Shown piece after piece: positions 43,029-51,685 of a stretch of DNA of 64,000 bases (positions within the stretch are counted from its first letter, which is position 1; each line of letters opens with the position of its first letter). The stretch spans positions 1 through 64,000 of the forward strand of contig NZ_JBFEGG010000006.1 in assembly GCF_047228935.1 (NCBI RefSeq). The letters are read 5' to 3'. A model generated the notes under the pieces. That model was not told where the DNA came from, did no database searches, and was given only the letters and a program-made list of their open reading frames with translations. The DNA is from Ornithinibacillus sp047228935 (GTDB lineage Bacteria; Bacillota; Bacilli; Bacillales; Amphibacillaceae). The translations under genes and the position numbers were made by a program.

Positions 43029-43517
43029 ATGACAACTACTACAAATAACAAAGCTATTAAGAAAGAAATAACAATTAAAGCATCCTTAAACTTAGCTTGG
43101 CTTGCTTGGACAATCTCCGAGAGAGTTTCCGAATGGTTTGCCCCCGAGGTGATAGTAGAAGCTAAAGTAGGTGGTGCATTCGAACTTTATTTTATACCTG
43201 GAAATAAATCTAGTATGAACACGAAAGGATGTACAATCACTAAACTTATTCATGAAAAAGAGCTACATTTTACTTGGAGAGGGCCAGACGAATTTGAGGC
43301 ATTAATGAACAACGAAAACGAACTAACCACTGTTAAGGTGTATTTCGAGTCGATCAATGACCATTCAACAAAGGTCCTCGTTGAACATGATGGATTTAAA
43401 AATCATCCGAAATGGAATGAAGCTATTAACTGGCACAATGTGGCATGGTCAGGTGTCCTGGATAGTTTAAAATCTGCTCTTGAAAAAGGGGAAGGCAATT
43501 TATGTTGCCAACCGTAG
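43029..43517 (+). CDS. SRPBCC/AHSA1-domain protein
   Basis: A 162-residue single START-like (SRPBCC) domain: IKASLNLAWLAWTISERVSEWFAPE, VGGAFELYF, TFTWRGPDEF-like LHFTWRGPDEF, and NWHNVAWSGVLDSLKSALEKG at the C-terminal helix. Such proteins bind hydrophobic ligands and often follow an ArsR regulator, but none is here. The ATG at 43029 follows GAGGAGA; an earlier in-frame start at 42984 has none. Confidence 0.85.
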   Translation: MTTTTNNKAIKKEITIKASLNLAWLAWTISERVSEWFAPEVIVEAKVGGAFELYFIPGNKSSMNTKGCTITKLIHEKELHFTWRGPDEFEALMNNENELTTVKVYFESINDHSTKVLVEHDGFKNHPKWNEAINWHNVAWSGVLDSLKSALEKGEGNLCCQP

Positions 43518-43531
43518 GTAAAATTATCAAT

Positions 43532-43570
43532 AAACCATCTATATGTGGATCATATATAGATGGTTTTTTA
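43532..43570 (+). terminator. Terminator of the SRPBCC gene
   Basis: The stem AAACCATCTATAT/ATATAGATGGTTT is followed by TTTTAC on the plus strand. Confidence 0.82.
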
Positions 43571-43689
43571 CGTACTGAACCTTATAAAACCCTCTTTGCA
43601 CTTTCTACCAAGTCTTTGATAACTATTCTTATGAAAAAATGGTATCTAAACAATAATGGGGGAACATATAAAAAAAGGATGTGATCTTC

Positions 43690-44343
43690 TTGAATACGAT
43701 CATTTACTTCTTACTTGGGCTTGGAAATTTCTTTTTATTACTTTGGGGAATTTACCTTGCAAGAAAATATGGATTTTCTTCTATCGGTAACGTCATCCTC
43801 TTTGTTTTACTTGGATTAGTATATGATAACGTCATGATTGCATTGGGAAGGTATATTGGAGAGGGAACAACATTAGAAAGTTTAAGCATTGTACGTTACT
43901 GGCTACATGCATTGTTTACCCCTACGCTTATTTTATTTGCTTGGAGTACTTATTATCGTACTGGATTACCTTCAGCTAAGAAAACGATTTGGAAAGTCAT
44001 AGCGGCAGTTTCGACGATTGGATTGATTTTATATGAATTATTTACCACGATAGCTGGACTTGACCTTAAACCGATCTGGAAAAATGGGGTCTTGACATAC
44101 GGAGCTTCAAGTAATGCCATCATGGTAGTCGTAATTACGGTCGTCATTGGTATTGTCGGGTTCATTCTTATGAAGAAATTTTGTTTTCCTTGGCTCTTTA
44201 TCGGGACAACCACCATGATATCTGGTGGTATATTAGCTAGTTGGATCAATAATTTTCCGATAATGAATGTGTTAGAAGTTCTATTTATGGTATCTTTACT
44301 ACTAACAAAGCAATTCCAAGATCAAAATCCGTTATCCGGATAA
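43690..44343 (+). CDS. Hypothetical multi-pass membrane protein
   Basis: A protein of about 217 residues with about seven transmembrane helices (first NTIIYFLLGLGNFFLLLWGIYLA) and no soluble domain. I do not recognise the family. The frame opens at a GTG (43681) that abuts its ribosome binding site AAAAGGA; the TTG at 43690 has proper spacing and is preferred. A strong terminator follows. Confidence 0.7.
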   Translation: MNTIIYFLLGLGNFFLLLWGIYLARKYGFSSIGNVILFVLLGLVYDNVMIALGRYIGEGTTLESLSIVRYWLHALFTPTLILFAWSTYYRTGLPSAKKTIWKVIAAVSTIGLILYELFTTIAGLDLKPIWKNGVLTYGASSNAIMVVVITVVIGIVGFILMKKFCFPWLFIGTTTMISGGILASWINNFPIMNVLEVLFMVSLLLTKQFQDQNPLSG

Positions 44344-44360
44344 TCACTAATCCATTACTT

Positions 44361-44408
44361 AAAGAGGCAAACCCTAAAAGCTGCGCGATAGGATTTGCCT
44401 CTTTCAAC
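44361..44408 (+). terminator. Terminator of the membrane protein gene
   Basis: The stem AAAGAGGCAAA/TTTGCCTCTTT (44361-44371 with 44394-44404) lies before the bceAB promoter region. Confidence 0.8.
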
Positions 44409-44435
44409 GAGGATTTTATTTACTTTAATCCAACA

Positions 44436-44449
44436 TGACAGAAATGTCA
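44436..44449. promoter_or_regulatory. BceR-type operator upstream of bceAB
   Basis: TGACA-GAAA-TGTCA is a perfect 5-4-5 inverted repeat. BceR-like response regulators bind TnACA-N4-TGTAA-type repeats upstream of the transporter operon. It lies 92 bases before bceA, followed by a TATAGT -10-like box near 44492. Confidence 0.7.
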
Positions 44450-44527
44450 CATTACATACAGTTAAATCGATGGTTCGTAAGCTACATACGGATTATAGTG
44501 AATTTATCAAGAGTAGGAGGTACTAAT

Positions 44528-45274
44528 ATGAATACAGTTATTCAAGCCAAAAATGTATCGAAAAACTACGGGAAAACTTCCGTACTAAAAAATATCGATT
44601 TAACGATAAAAGCTGGTGAATTCACTGCCATTATGGGACCATCAGGATCAGGGAAAACAACATTAATGAATGTTTTATCTACTATCGATAAATTCTCAGG
44701 TGGAGAGATTTGGTTAGAGGAACAATCTTTACTCGACTTAAATAAAAAGTCGTTACGAGAATTCCGCCAAGAACGAATGGGATTTATCTTCCAAGATTAC
44801 AACCTATTAGACACGTTAACACTGAAAGAAAATATTTTATTACCATTATCTTTACGAAAAGTAAAATCGCAAGAGATGGAGAAACGTTTAAAACCAATTG
44901 TTCAAGCATTATCCATTGAAGGGATTTTAGATAAATACCCGAGCGAGGTTTCTGGGGGACAGAAACAGCGTGCAGCATCTGCTCGTGCCATTATTACGAA
45001 CCCATCGATTGTATTTGCAGATGAACCAACAGGGGCACTCGATTCGAGATCAGCCACGCAGTTGTTGGAACAGCTTGTTTTCTTAAATCAACAATTCGAA
45101 ACAACTATTCTCATGATTACCCATGACCCTTATGTGGCAAGTCACTGTTCCCGTATTGTCTTCTTAAAAGATGGAAAAATCGTCAATGAACTATTTCGAG
45201 GGGACTTATTACAAAAAGACTTCTTCGATAAGCTGCTTCTTACGCAGAGTGCGATAGGGGGAGAACGGAAATGA
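44528..45274 (+). CDS. bceA: Bce-type ABC transporter ATP-binding protein
   Basis: A 248-residue ATPase with Walker A GPSGSGKT (about 42-49), Q-loop FIFQDYNLLDTLT, signature VSGGQKQRAASARA and Walker B IVFADEPTGALDS. It belongs to the peptide-antibiotic resistance (Bce/Psd/Yts) group. The ATG follows AGGAGG; a longer frame from 44435 is not used. The stop overlaps the bceB start by 4 bases (ATGA). Partner: the permease next door. Induction likely comes through the BceRS-like pair at 47257-48926. Confidence 0.9.
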   Translation: MNTVIQAKNVSKNYGKTSVLKNIDLTIKAGEFTAIMGPSGSGKTTLMNVLSTIDKFSGGEIWLEEQSLLDLNKKSLREFRQERMGFIFQDYNLLDTLTLKENILLPLSLRKVKSQEMEKRLKPIVQALSIEGILDKYPSEVSGGQKQRAASARAIITNPSIVFADEPTGALDSRSATQLLEQLVFLNQQFETTILMITHDPYVASHCSRIVFLKDGKIVNELFRGDLLQKDFFDKLLLTQSAIGGERK

Positions 45275-47235
45275 GTTTATTTGATTTAACATGGCGGAAT
45301 GTTAGACGAAATTTCAGGCTGTACTCCATTTATCTATTCTCCATGATCATTGGTGTTGTGATACAATTTACCTTTTCATCCTTAATGTTTAATGAGGATA
45401 TTTTAAAGGCTATTGAAAATAAAGAAGGATTTCAACAAGGGATAACGATTGCTTCGGTTGCTGTATTTCTATTTATCATTTTCTTTATCCTTTACGCCAA
45501 CACGTTCTTTATGAAGCAACGAAAAAAAGAATTTGGGATGTATTTGCTTTTTGGAATGAGTGAAAGGCAAATTACTTTAATGGTTTTCTATGAAACATTG
45601 TTAATTGGAGCCATTTCATTAGTTAGTGGTATTCTCGTCGGAGGCCTGTTATCAAAATTTTTTGGAATGCTGTTAATGAACTTAATGCAATATGATCAAG
45701 TTATTACGTTTGCCCTACCACTACCAGCTATTATTTCAACCATTCTATTGTTTTTACTATTAGCGATTATCATTAGCATTCAAAGTCATATTTCCATTCG
45801 AAGAGTTCAGTTAGTAGAACTGTTTCATGCGAAAGAAAAGATGGATAAACCGATTAAGTCTTCTATCTTTTTAGCTATTTCTTCCATTATCTTATTAGGA
45901 TTAGCTTTCGTATTAATGAATCTAGGAGGAGAGTCTGTTGTTTGGCAAGATTATTCAACCCTAGCGATGATCGGAATTGCTATCGGTATTATTGGGGGAA
46001 CGTATTTATTTTTCCGTCAGTTTATCGGCTGGATTTTAAAAAGAATGAGTAGTAGCAAAAACTATCATGTAGGAGACAAAGTACTTTGGACATCCTCCCT
46101 TCGCTTTCAAATGAAGGGAAATACATTAAACTTAACGTTTATTTCTTTGTTTAGTGCAGCAATCATCTTTTTCATCGGGTTTGTTTCGGTTAATTATGCC
46201 GTGCAATTTGACGCTGTCGGTAGAAATTTACCAAATGATATTGCCTTTGAATCACTCGATGAGAGCACGAATGAGCAAATAGAAAAGCATATCTCAGAAT
46301 CAAACCACAGTATTACATCTCATAACACGATAGAAGGAATCGTTGCCAAACCAGAATCCGATATGAACATTGCATTTGACAATCCGGAGAACTTCACTGA
46401 GACTGTATTATTAGTTTCTGAAAAAACATTTAATGACATGGTTGCCCATCGAGGAGATAAGCAAGAAGTTGAATTACAGGAAAACGAGGTAGTTTCGCTT
46501 TCGCAAGGCTCTGACTTTCCAAAACGGTATGCTATAGACGATCAGCAAAACTTCTCGGTTATGACGGACGCTCTTCATACATTTAAACTAGTAGAGCTGA
46601 AAGATTATGCATTACTTGGCTGGGCAAGTGACCCTGTTACTTCGATGGTAAAGAAAGAAGCGGTACTCGTTATCTCCGATGAAACATATTATTCATTAGA
46701 GAATAGTAACACCATACGTACTTTTGAAATTTATGATATCACTGACGCAGGTAATGCCGAGTCCTTGTCTAAAGAGATTCATGCTATAGTCACAGCGAAC
46801 CCGGATGTTTATTATTCATCCTTTGCTGATGTCTACTCGAAACAAATTGAAAGTTCCGCTTTAATGTTATTTGCAGTCGCTTTCCTCGCTGTTATTGCTA
46901 TCTTTGCTCTTGTTAGCGTAATTTATTTTAAACAGCTACGCGAGGCTACAGAACAGCAGGAACTTTATACTATCCTACGAAAAATAGGAGTAGGAACAAC
47001 CAAATTGAAAAATGTCATACGTAAACAATTACTATTTGTTTTCTTCCCACCATTAGTTCTGGGCTTATTGATAAGTTGGTTTATTTTAGAAAATTATATA
47101 TTAGATAGTGTTCGAGACTTTCCGCATTTAACAAGTATTATACTAGGAACCATAGCTGTTTACTTTGTTATATATGTGTTACTTTATCTATCTTCTACTA
47201 ACATATACTATAAAATTGCCAATCAAAGGTTGTAA
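45271..47235 (+). CDS. bceB: Bce-type ABC transporter permease
   Basis: A 654-residue permease with ten transmembrane helices in the BceB order. A first block has FtsX-like helices (about 15-240), helices 7-8 flank a large extracytoplasmic domain (about 305-520), and the C-terminal FtsX block (about 535-650) has AVIAIFALVSVIYFKQLREATEQQELY. The external domain is what recognises antimicrobial peptides and signals to the histidine kinase. Specificity (bacitracin, nisin-like or other) cannot be read from sequence. Confidence 0.9.
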   Translation: MSLFDLTWRNVRRNFRLYSIYLFSMIIGVVIQFTFSSLMFNEDILKAIENKEGFQQGITIASVAVFLFIIFFILYANTFFMKQRKKEFGMYLLFGMSERQITLMVFYETLLIGAISLVSGILVGGLLSKFFGMLLMNLMQYDQVITFALPLPAIISTILLFLLLAIIISIQSHISIRRVQLVELFHAKEKMDKPIKSSIFLAISSIILLGLAFVLMNLGGESVVWQDYSTLAMIGIAIGIIGGTYLFFRQFIGWILKRMSSSKNYHVGDKVLWTSSLRFQMKGNTLNLTFISLFSAAIIFFIGFVSVNYAVQFDAVGRNLPNDIAFESLDESTNEQIEKHISESNHSITSHNTIEGIVAKPESDMNIAFDNPENFTETVLLVSEKTFNDMVAHRGDKQEVELQENEVVSLSQGSDFPKRYAIDDQQNFSVMTDALHTFKLVELKDYALLGWASDPVTSMVKKEAVLVISDETYYSLENSNTIRTFEIYDITDAGNAESLSKEIHAIVTANPDVYYSSFADVYSKQIESSALMLFAVAFLAVIAIFALVSVIYFKQLREATEQQELYTILRKIGVGTTKLKNVIRKQLLFVFFPPLVLGLLISWFILENYILDSVRDFPHLTSIILGTIAVYFVIYVLLYLSSTNIYYKIANQRL

Positions 47236-47275
47236 AAGAAGAGCATAAGTGAATTATCAATCACTTATGCTTTTA
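47236..47275. terminator. Bidirectional terminator between bceB and bceS
   Basis: The stem AGCATAAGTGA/TCACTTATGCT (47242-47252 with 47261-47271) overlaps the bceS stop and has T/A runs on both sides. Confidence 0.8.
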
Positions 47276-48252
47276 TATGTATTTAAAAATGGATCGTGGT
47301 TCTTTGGAAAGTGAATGATAAATTCCGTATAGACATCCACTTCTGATTCACATGTAATATAATGCCCTAATTTATTGGATAACTCTTGCGCTAAATATAA
47401 CCCCATACCAGTAGATTTTGTATTTATTCTTCCATTCGTACCAGTAAATCCTTTATTAAAGATACGAGGGAGATCCTTTCTTTCAATACCTATTCCATTA
47501 TCTCTAATGATAAGCTGTTTGTCCTTATCTGTTTCAACTGTCGTAATCAGAATTTGTCCGTATTCTTCTGTGTATTTTAAACTATTGGTTACAATTTGAT
47601 TTATAATGAAACCTAACCATTTCGAATCACTTTGAACAATAGTAGAATCTAAGTTTAATTCGATACGGATTTTTTTGGATATAAATGTTTTCGAATGGTC
47701 CTTAATAATATCTTTGATTAATCTTTCTAAATCACAATTTCGAATTTCATAGTCTTGATTAAAGCTATCTAATTTAGCATAATATAAAGCTTGATCGACG
47801 TAATGCTCTATACTAGTTACTTCCTCTCGAACGCTATCTTTATCCAAATCGGTTTGTTCCATTAATCGTAATACAGATATTGGTGTTTTAATCTCATGAA
47901 ACCAAGACATGATAAAGTCATAGTATTCCTTTTGTTTTTCCCTAATGTCATTTAGCGCACGAATATGTTCCTTTTCCATTTCTTCCATGCGCCTAAGATA
48001 CGCATTCGCTTCCAGCGATAAAGGTTCCTGGTCGTCCGCATCCATATGGCGTATTGCTTGGACATTTTGAAAAAAACGAAAGAGTAAAAATAAGATTAAC
48101 GGAATGATGGTAAGGAATAACGCATAGAGAAAGGTACTCCATCTGAATTGGTTATATGGATCGATGAAATAGACGGAACAAACAATAAAAAAGCCTAAGA
48201 AATATAAGAATATATACAGTTTTTCATAGTTTAAAAATCGAATAAATCTCAT
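47257..48252 (-). CDS. bceS: Intramembrane-sensing histidine kinase, BceS-like
   Basis: A 331-residue kinase with two N-terminal transmembrane helices (about 12-60) and almost no extracellular loop, the hallmark of BceS-type kinases that sense through the transporter. The H-box is SWFHEIKTPISVLRL, the N-box NQIVTNSLKYT, and the G1 box RDNGIGI. Its start overlaps bceR by 4 bases (ATGA). It acts with bceR at 48249. The kinase/regulator pair is convergent with bceAB; the usual Bacillus order is co-directional. Confidence 0.9.
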   Translation of the reverse strand: MRFIRFLNYEKLYIFLYFLGFFIVCSVYFIDPYNQFRWSTFLYALFLTIIPLILFLLFRFFQNVQAIRHMDADDQEPLSLEANAYLRRMEEMEKEHIRALNDIREKQKEYYDFIMSWFHEIKTPISVLRLMEQTDLDKDSVREEVTSIEHYVDQALYYAKLDSFNQDYEIRNCDLERLIKDIIKDHSKTFISKKIRIELNLDSTIVQSDSKWLGFIINQIVTNSLKYTEEYGQILITTVETDKDKQLIIRDNGIGIERKDLPRIFNKGFTGTNGRINTKSTGMGLYLAQELSNKLGHYITCESEVDVYTEFIIHFPKNHDPFLNTYKSISD

Positions 48253-48926
48253 TCCACGATATACCCCAATCCTTTACGTGTAACTATAAAATCATTCAGT
48301 CCTAAATCAGTTATTTTTCGGCGCAAGCGATTAACGTTCACTGTTAATGTATTATCGTCAACAAATTGCTCATCATTCCATAGAGCTTGCATTAGGTCCT
48401 CTCTAGAAACAATTTCACCAACATTACGCATAAGCAATTGTAAAATAATAAACTCATTTCTAGTCAATTCCGTTTTCTTTCCCTTATACTCGAAAGTTGA
48501 ATTCGATAAGTATAATATAATATCCCGATATACCAATCGTTTTGAATCTTCGTTATCCTGATAGGTATAATTGCGACGTAACAATGCATTTATCTTTGCC
48601 AAGAGGATATCCAAATCAAATGGTTTTTGAACAAAGTCATCCCCTCCCATATTGATCGCCATAATAATATCCATATTTTGATTCCTAGATGATAGAAAAA
48701 TAATCGGTACTTTTGAAATGCTACGTATTTGCTGGCACCAATAAAAGCCATCAAAAACTGGCAAATTAATATCAAGCAATACTAAGTGTGGATCGGCCCG
48801 TTTAAAATCATCTAATACTTGTTCAAACCGCTCTGTTTCCACAACTTCATATTGCCATTTGCTTAACGTATCTTTTACGATATTCCTTATTTTCGCATCA
48901 TCTTCTACTATCATAATTTTAAACAT
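48249..48926 (-). CDS. bceR: OmpR-family response regulator, BceR-like
   Basis: A 225-residue response regulator. The receiver domain (1-120) has the phosphoacceptor Asp in LLDINLPVFDG and the Lys of FVQKPFD. The C-terminal winged helix (about 130-225) has ELTRNEFIILQLLMRN and DDNTLTVNVNRLRRK. Its likely operator is the TGACA-N4-TGTCA site in front of bceA. Confidence 0.92.
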   Translation of the reverse strand: MFKIMIVEDDAKIRNIVKDTLSKWQYEVVETERFEQVLDDFKRADPHLVLLDINLPVFDGFYWCQQIRSISKVPIIFLSSRNQNMDIIMAINMGGDDFVQKPFDLDILLAKINALLRRNYTYQDNEDSKRLVYRDIILYLSNSTFEYKGKKTELTRNEFIILQLLMRNVGEIVSREDLMQALWNDEQFVDDNTLTVNVNRLRRKITDLGLNDFIVTRKGLGYIVE

Positions 48927-49139
48927 ATAATCTCTCCTAATTATGTTCTTTATTTATATGGATTTATTGGTTCCTACTTGAGGATTCTAAAGGAGGCTTT
49001 ACGTATAGTGGTAATTTATAACAATCTATCTATAAGTATAGCATCCTCTTTTATAAGCACCTAGAAACTAAAATTTCCGCAAACAACATGGTATAATAAC
49101 GACACGACGTACTATCAAAATAAAAGGAGATACTTCTCT

Positions 49140-49739
49140 ATGGCCCCTTTAAATGAAGAACAGTTAAAAGACATACGGGATGAACGTAAAAAACAAATTA
49201 TGAATGCAGCTATAAAAGTATTTGCTGAAAATGGTGTCAAGTTAACAAAAATAAGTATGATTGCAAAAGAAGCTGGTGTTAGTCACGGCTTAGTATACCA
49301 TTATTTTAGTTCTAAAGAAGAAGTATTGTTTGAAAGTTTAGAATGGGCGATGGAAACAGCCGATACGAAAAAAAGATTGGATGAAATGAATAAAACCAAT
49401 CTCTCCCCACTTGAAAAGTTAAAGGCTTTTGCGACATTTGGATTAAAAGAAGGTAACAGTGATATTTTTAGACTTATACAGCATTTAGGAAGCTCTGATA
49501 AAATGCCCGAACACGTCCAGGAACTCGTTTTCAATAGTGGAAAAGTGTATTTGGAGTCATTACTCCCTTGGATTATGGAAGGTCAAGAAATCGGGGAAAT
49601 TATCCAAGGCGATCCACAAGAACTTTTAGAGATTTTTCTAAACGTTATCTCCGGTATAATGGCTGATGATCTTGCTTTTTGGAATCATAATATCGAACGA
49701 AAAGTTGATGTTCTATTAAGAATGCTTTCCACTCGATAA
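49140..49739 (+). CDS. TetR/AcrR-family repressor
   Basis: A 199-residue regulator. The N-terminal HTH (about 15-62) has RKKQIMNAAIKVFAENGV and IAKEAGVSHGLVYHYFSSKEEVLFE; the rest is a helical ligand-binding domain. AAGGAGA precedes the ATG. Downstream are a promoter and two identical palindromes before a drug-exporter-like ABC operon, which it most likely represses. Confidence 0.88.
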   Translation: MAPLNEEQLKDIRDERKKQIMNAAIKVFAENGVKLTKISMIAKEAGVSHGLVYHYFSSKEEVLFESLEWAMETADTKKRLDEMNKTNLSPLEKLKAFATFGLKEGNSDIFRLIQHLGSSDKMPEHVQELVFNSGKVYLESLLPWIMEGQEIGEIIQGDPQELLEIFLNVISGIMADDLAFWNHNIERKVDVLLRMLSTR

Positions 49740-49756
49740 ATCCCTAATATTTTTTA

Positions 49757-49785
49757 TTGACACTTCTATTAGTTTATCATATTAT
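49757..49785 (+). promoter_or_regulatory. Promoter of the ABC exporter operon
   Basis: TTGACA at 49757-49762 and TATTAT at 49780-49785 have 17-base spacing, the sigma-A pattern. The first TetR-type operator begins 4 bases after the -10 box, so a bound repressor would block transcription. Confidence 0.68.
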
Positions 49786-49789
49786 ATTA

Positions 49790-49806
49790 TTGACTGAATG
49801 AGTCAA
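49790..49806. promoter_or_regulatory. TetR-type operator 1
   Basis: TTGACT-GAATG-AGTCAA is a 6-5-6 palindrome that extends to 7-5-7 here. An identical 17-base copy lies at 49840, with centres 50 bases apart. Confidence 0.72.
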
Positions 49807-49839
49807 TCATAATTCATTTAGTTATTTTTTACCTTGATT

Positions 49840-49856
49840 TTGACTGAATGAGTCAA
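49840..49856. promoter_or_regulatory. TetR-type operator 2
   Basis: An exact copy of TTGACTGAATGAGTCAA, 25 bases before the ABC gene start and downstream of the promoter. Two sites suggest cooperative or roadblock repression. Confidence 0.7.
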
Positions 49857-49880
49857 TCATAAAATTAAAAGGAGTGAACT

Positions 49881-50828
49881 ATGATGAGTGACCAGATTAT
49901 TACTGTTAAAAATCTTAGAAAGTCTTACGGAAGTCAGAAAGTATTGGATGGTATTAATTTTGAAGTGGAACGTGGCCAGATATTTGCATTACTAGGTGAA
50001 AATGGTGCGGGTAAAACAACAACTATTCGAATTTTATCTACGTTGATTAGGGCGGATGAAGGAATAGCTAGGATTGACGGTCTAGACACATACCGTGAAG
50101 CCAGCGATGTTAAGAAGATTATTAGTTTAACTGGCCAATACGCTACAGTAGATGAGCTATTAACAGGAGAAGAAAATCTTCAGCTGATGGCACGTCTCAA
50201 TCACCTTGACCGAAGTACTGTCAAAAAGCGTACAGCCACTTTACTAAAACAATTTGATTTGTTAGATGCTGCTAAAAAACAAGCGAAATCTTACTCTGGT
50301 GGAATGCGAAGAAGATTAGATATTGCACTAAGTTTACTTGCAAACCCAAAGATTATCTTTCTAGATGAACCTACAACAGGTTTAGATCCAAGAAGTCGAT
50401 TAAATATGTGGACATTGATTCAAGAACTTGCTAAGAGCGGTGTAACAATCTTTTTAACAACACAATATTTAGAGGAAGCTGACCAGCTAGCAGATAAAAT
50501 TGCCCTTATCCATAGCGGAAAAATTGTAGTTGAAGGTACTGCCGAAGAACTAAAAAGGATGATAGGCGAGGAAAAGCTAGTACTACAGTTCCAGTCTCAA
50601 GCCAACCTCATTAAGGCACATAACATACTAGGTGGACAGATGGATCGTGAAAACAATAGCATTATCCTTTCAGCAAAAGACTCTACGGAAGATTTAAGAA
50701 GTACATTAAATACGTTACATGAACACGAGAGCATGCCAATTGATATCTATTTCCGTAACCCTACACTGGAAGATGTTTTTATGGAGATTACTAGTCAAAA
50801 ACAGGAAGGAGAAGTTAAACATGGATGA
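49881..50828 (+). CDS. ABC transporter ATP-binding protein, DrrA-like
   Basis: A 315-residue ATPase of the daunorubicin-resistance (DrrA) type. It has Walker A GENGAGKTTT (about 38-47), signature SYSGGMRRRLDIA, Walker B IIFLDEPTTGLDP and the switch region LTTQYLEEADQL with Gln in place of His, normal for DrrA. The C-terminal DUF4162-like domain runs about 235-310. AGGAG precedes the ATG at 49881 (a second ATG is one codon on). It overlaps the permease start by 8 bases. A drug or lipid export role is likely. Confidence 0.88.
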   Translation: MMSDQIITVKNLRKSYGSQKVLDGINFEVERGQIFALLGENGAGKTTTIRILSTLIRADEGIARIDGLDTYREASDVKKIISLTGQYATVDELLTGEENLQLMARLNHLDRSTVKKRTATLLKQFDLLDAAKKQAKSYSGGMRRRLDIALSLLANPKIIFLDEPTTGLDPRSRLNMWTLIQELAKSGVTIFLTTQYLEEADQLADKIALIHSGKIVVEGTAEELKRMIGEEKLVLQFQSQANLIKAHNILGGQMDRENNSIILSAKDSTEDLRSTLNTLHEHESMPIDIYFRNPTLEDVFMEITSQKQEGEVKHG

Positions 50829-51587
50829 GATGAAGTGGGTTGTAAAGGATGGATGGACCATGTCACGACGTAGTTTTATGCACATTTTAAGATCTCCTGA
50901 CGCTTTATTTCTAAGTATCGGTCTACCCGTTGTTCTAATGTTAATGTTTGTTTTTGTATTTGGTGGTGCGATTAATACTGGCACAGACTATATTAACTAT
51001 GTTGTTCCTGGTGTTATTATAACCTGTGTAGGATATGCTAGTTCCATGACAGCCGGAAGCGTTGCTCAAGATATGGTTGGTGGTATATTTGAAAGACTTC
51101 GCAGTATGCCGATAAAACCCTCCTCTTTACTAGTAGGTCATGTTATCGGTAGCTTTGTTCGTAATGCAATTGGTGCGATTATAGTCTTTGTTGTAGCAGT
51201 ACTAATTGGATTCGAGCCAAATGCAGAACTTTTGGATTGGCTTGGTGTTGTAGGATATCTAAGTTTATTTTTACTTGCCATTAGCTGGCTAGCTGTAGTT
51301 TTTGGGTTAATTGCTAAAAGTGTGGAATCAGCGAGTGCTTTTACCTTTTTCATCATGTTTTTACCTTATATAAGCAGTGCCTTTGTTCCTACTGAGACAA
51401 TGCCGAAATGGCTACATTCTTTCGCTGAACATCAACCAATGACTCCTCTAATTGAAACATTACGTGAATTTTAACAGGAACTCCAATAGGGAATAGCGCC
51501 TATCTAGCTCTATTGTGGTTTGGCTCTTTGATGATAGTCTCCATCATAATTGCTACCATTATTTTCAAAAGAAAAAAGCAGGAATAA
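50821..51587 (+). pseudogene. ABC-2 permease (DrrB-like), frameshifted near the C-terminus
   Basis: A permease with six predicted helices. The frame from ATG 50821 stops at 51474 after ..PMTPLIETLREF. One base over, the sequence continues without stops to 51587 as LTGTPIGNSAYLALLWF.. to ..IFKRKKQE, exactly the expected last helix of DrrB/YadH-type permeases. A single T missing from a T5 run (now T4 near 51471) explains it. The protein would lack its last transmembrane helix, so the exporter is probably inactive unless this is a sequencing error in the homopolymer. Confidence 0.8.
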
Positions 51588-51609
51588 GAATGTTTTAGCA
51601 AATTATAAA

Positions 51610-51647
51610 AAGGAAAGAACCACAATAATTATTGTGGTTCTTTCCTT
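51610..51647. terminator. Strong bidirectional terminator
   Basis: AAGGAAAGAACCACAAT/ATTGTGGTTCTTTCCTT is a perfect 17-base stem with a 4-base loop between the ABC exporter and ileS. Confidence 0.9.
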
Positions 51648-51685
51648 ATCCTAAATACTTAAGATCCACCAAGTATAAGAAATAA

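Noticed and set aside
43502..43684. 60-codon plus-strand frame after the SRPBCC gene
   Set aside because: It runs through the terminator hairpin and lacks a ribosome binding site.
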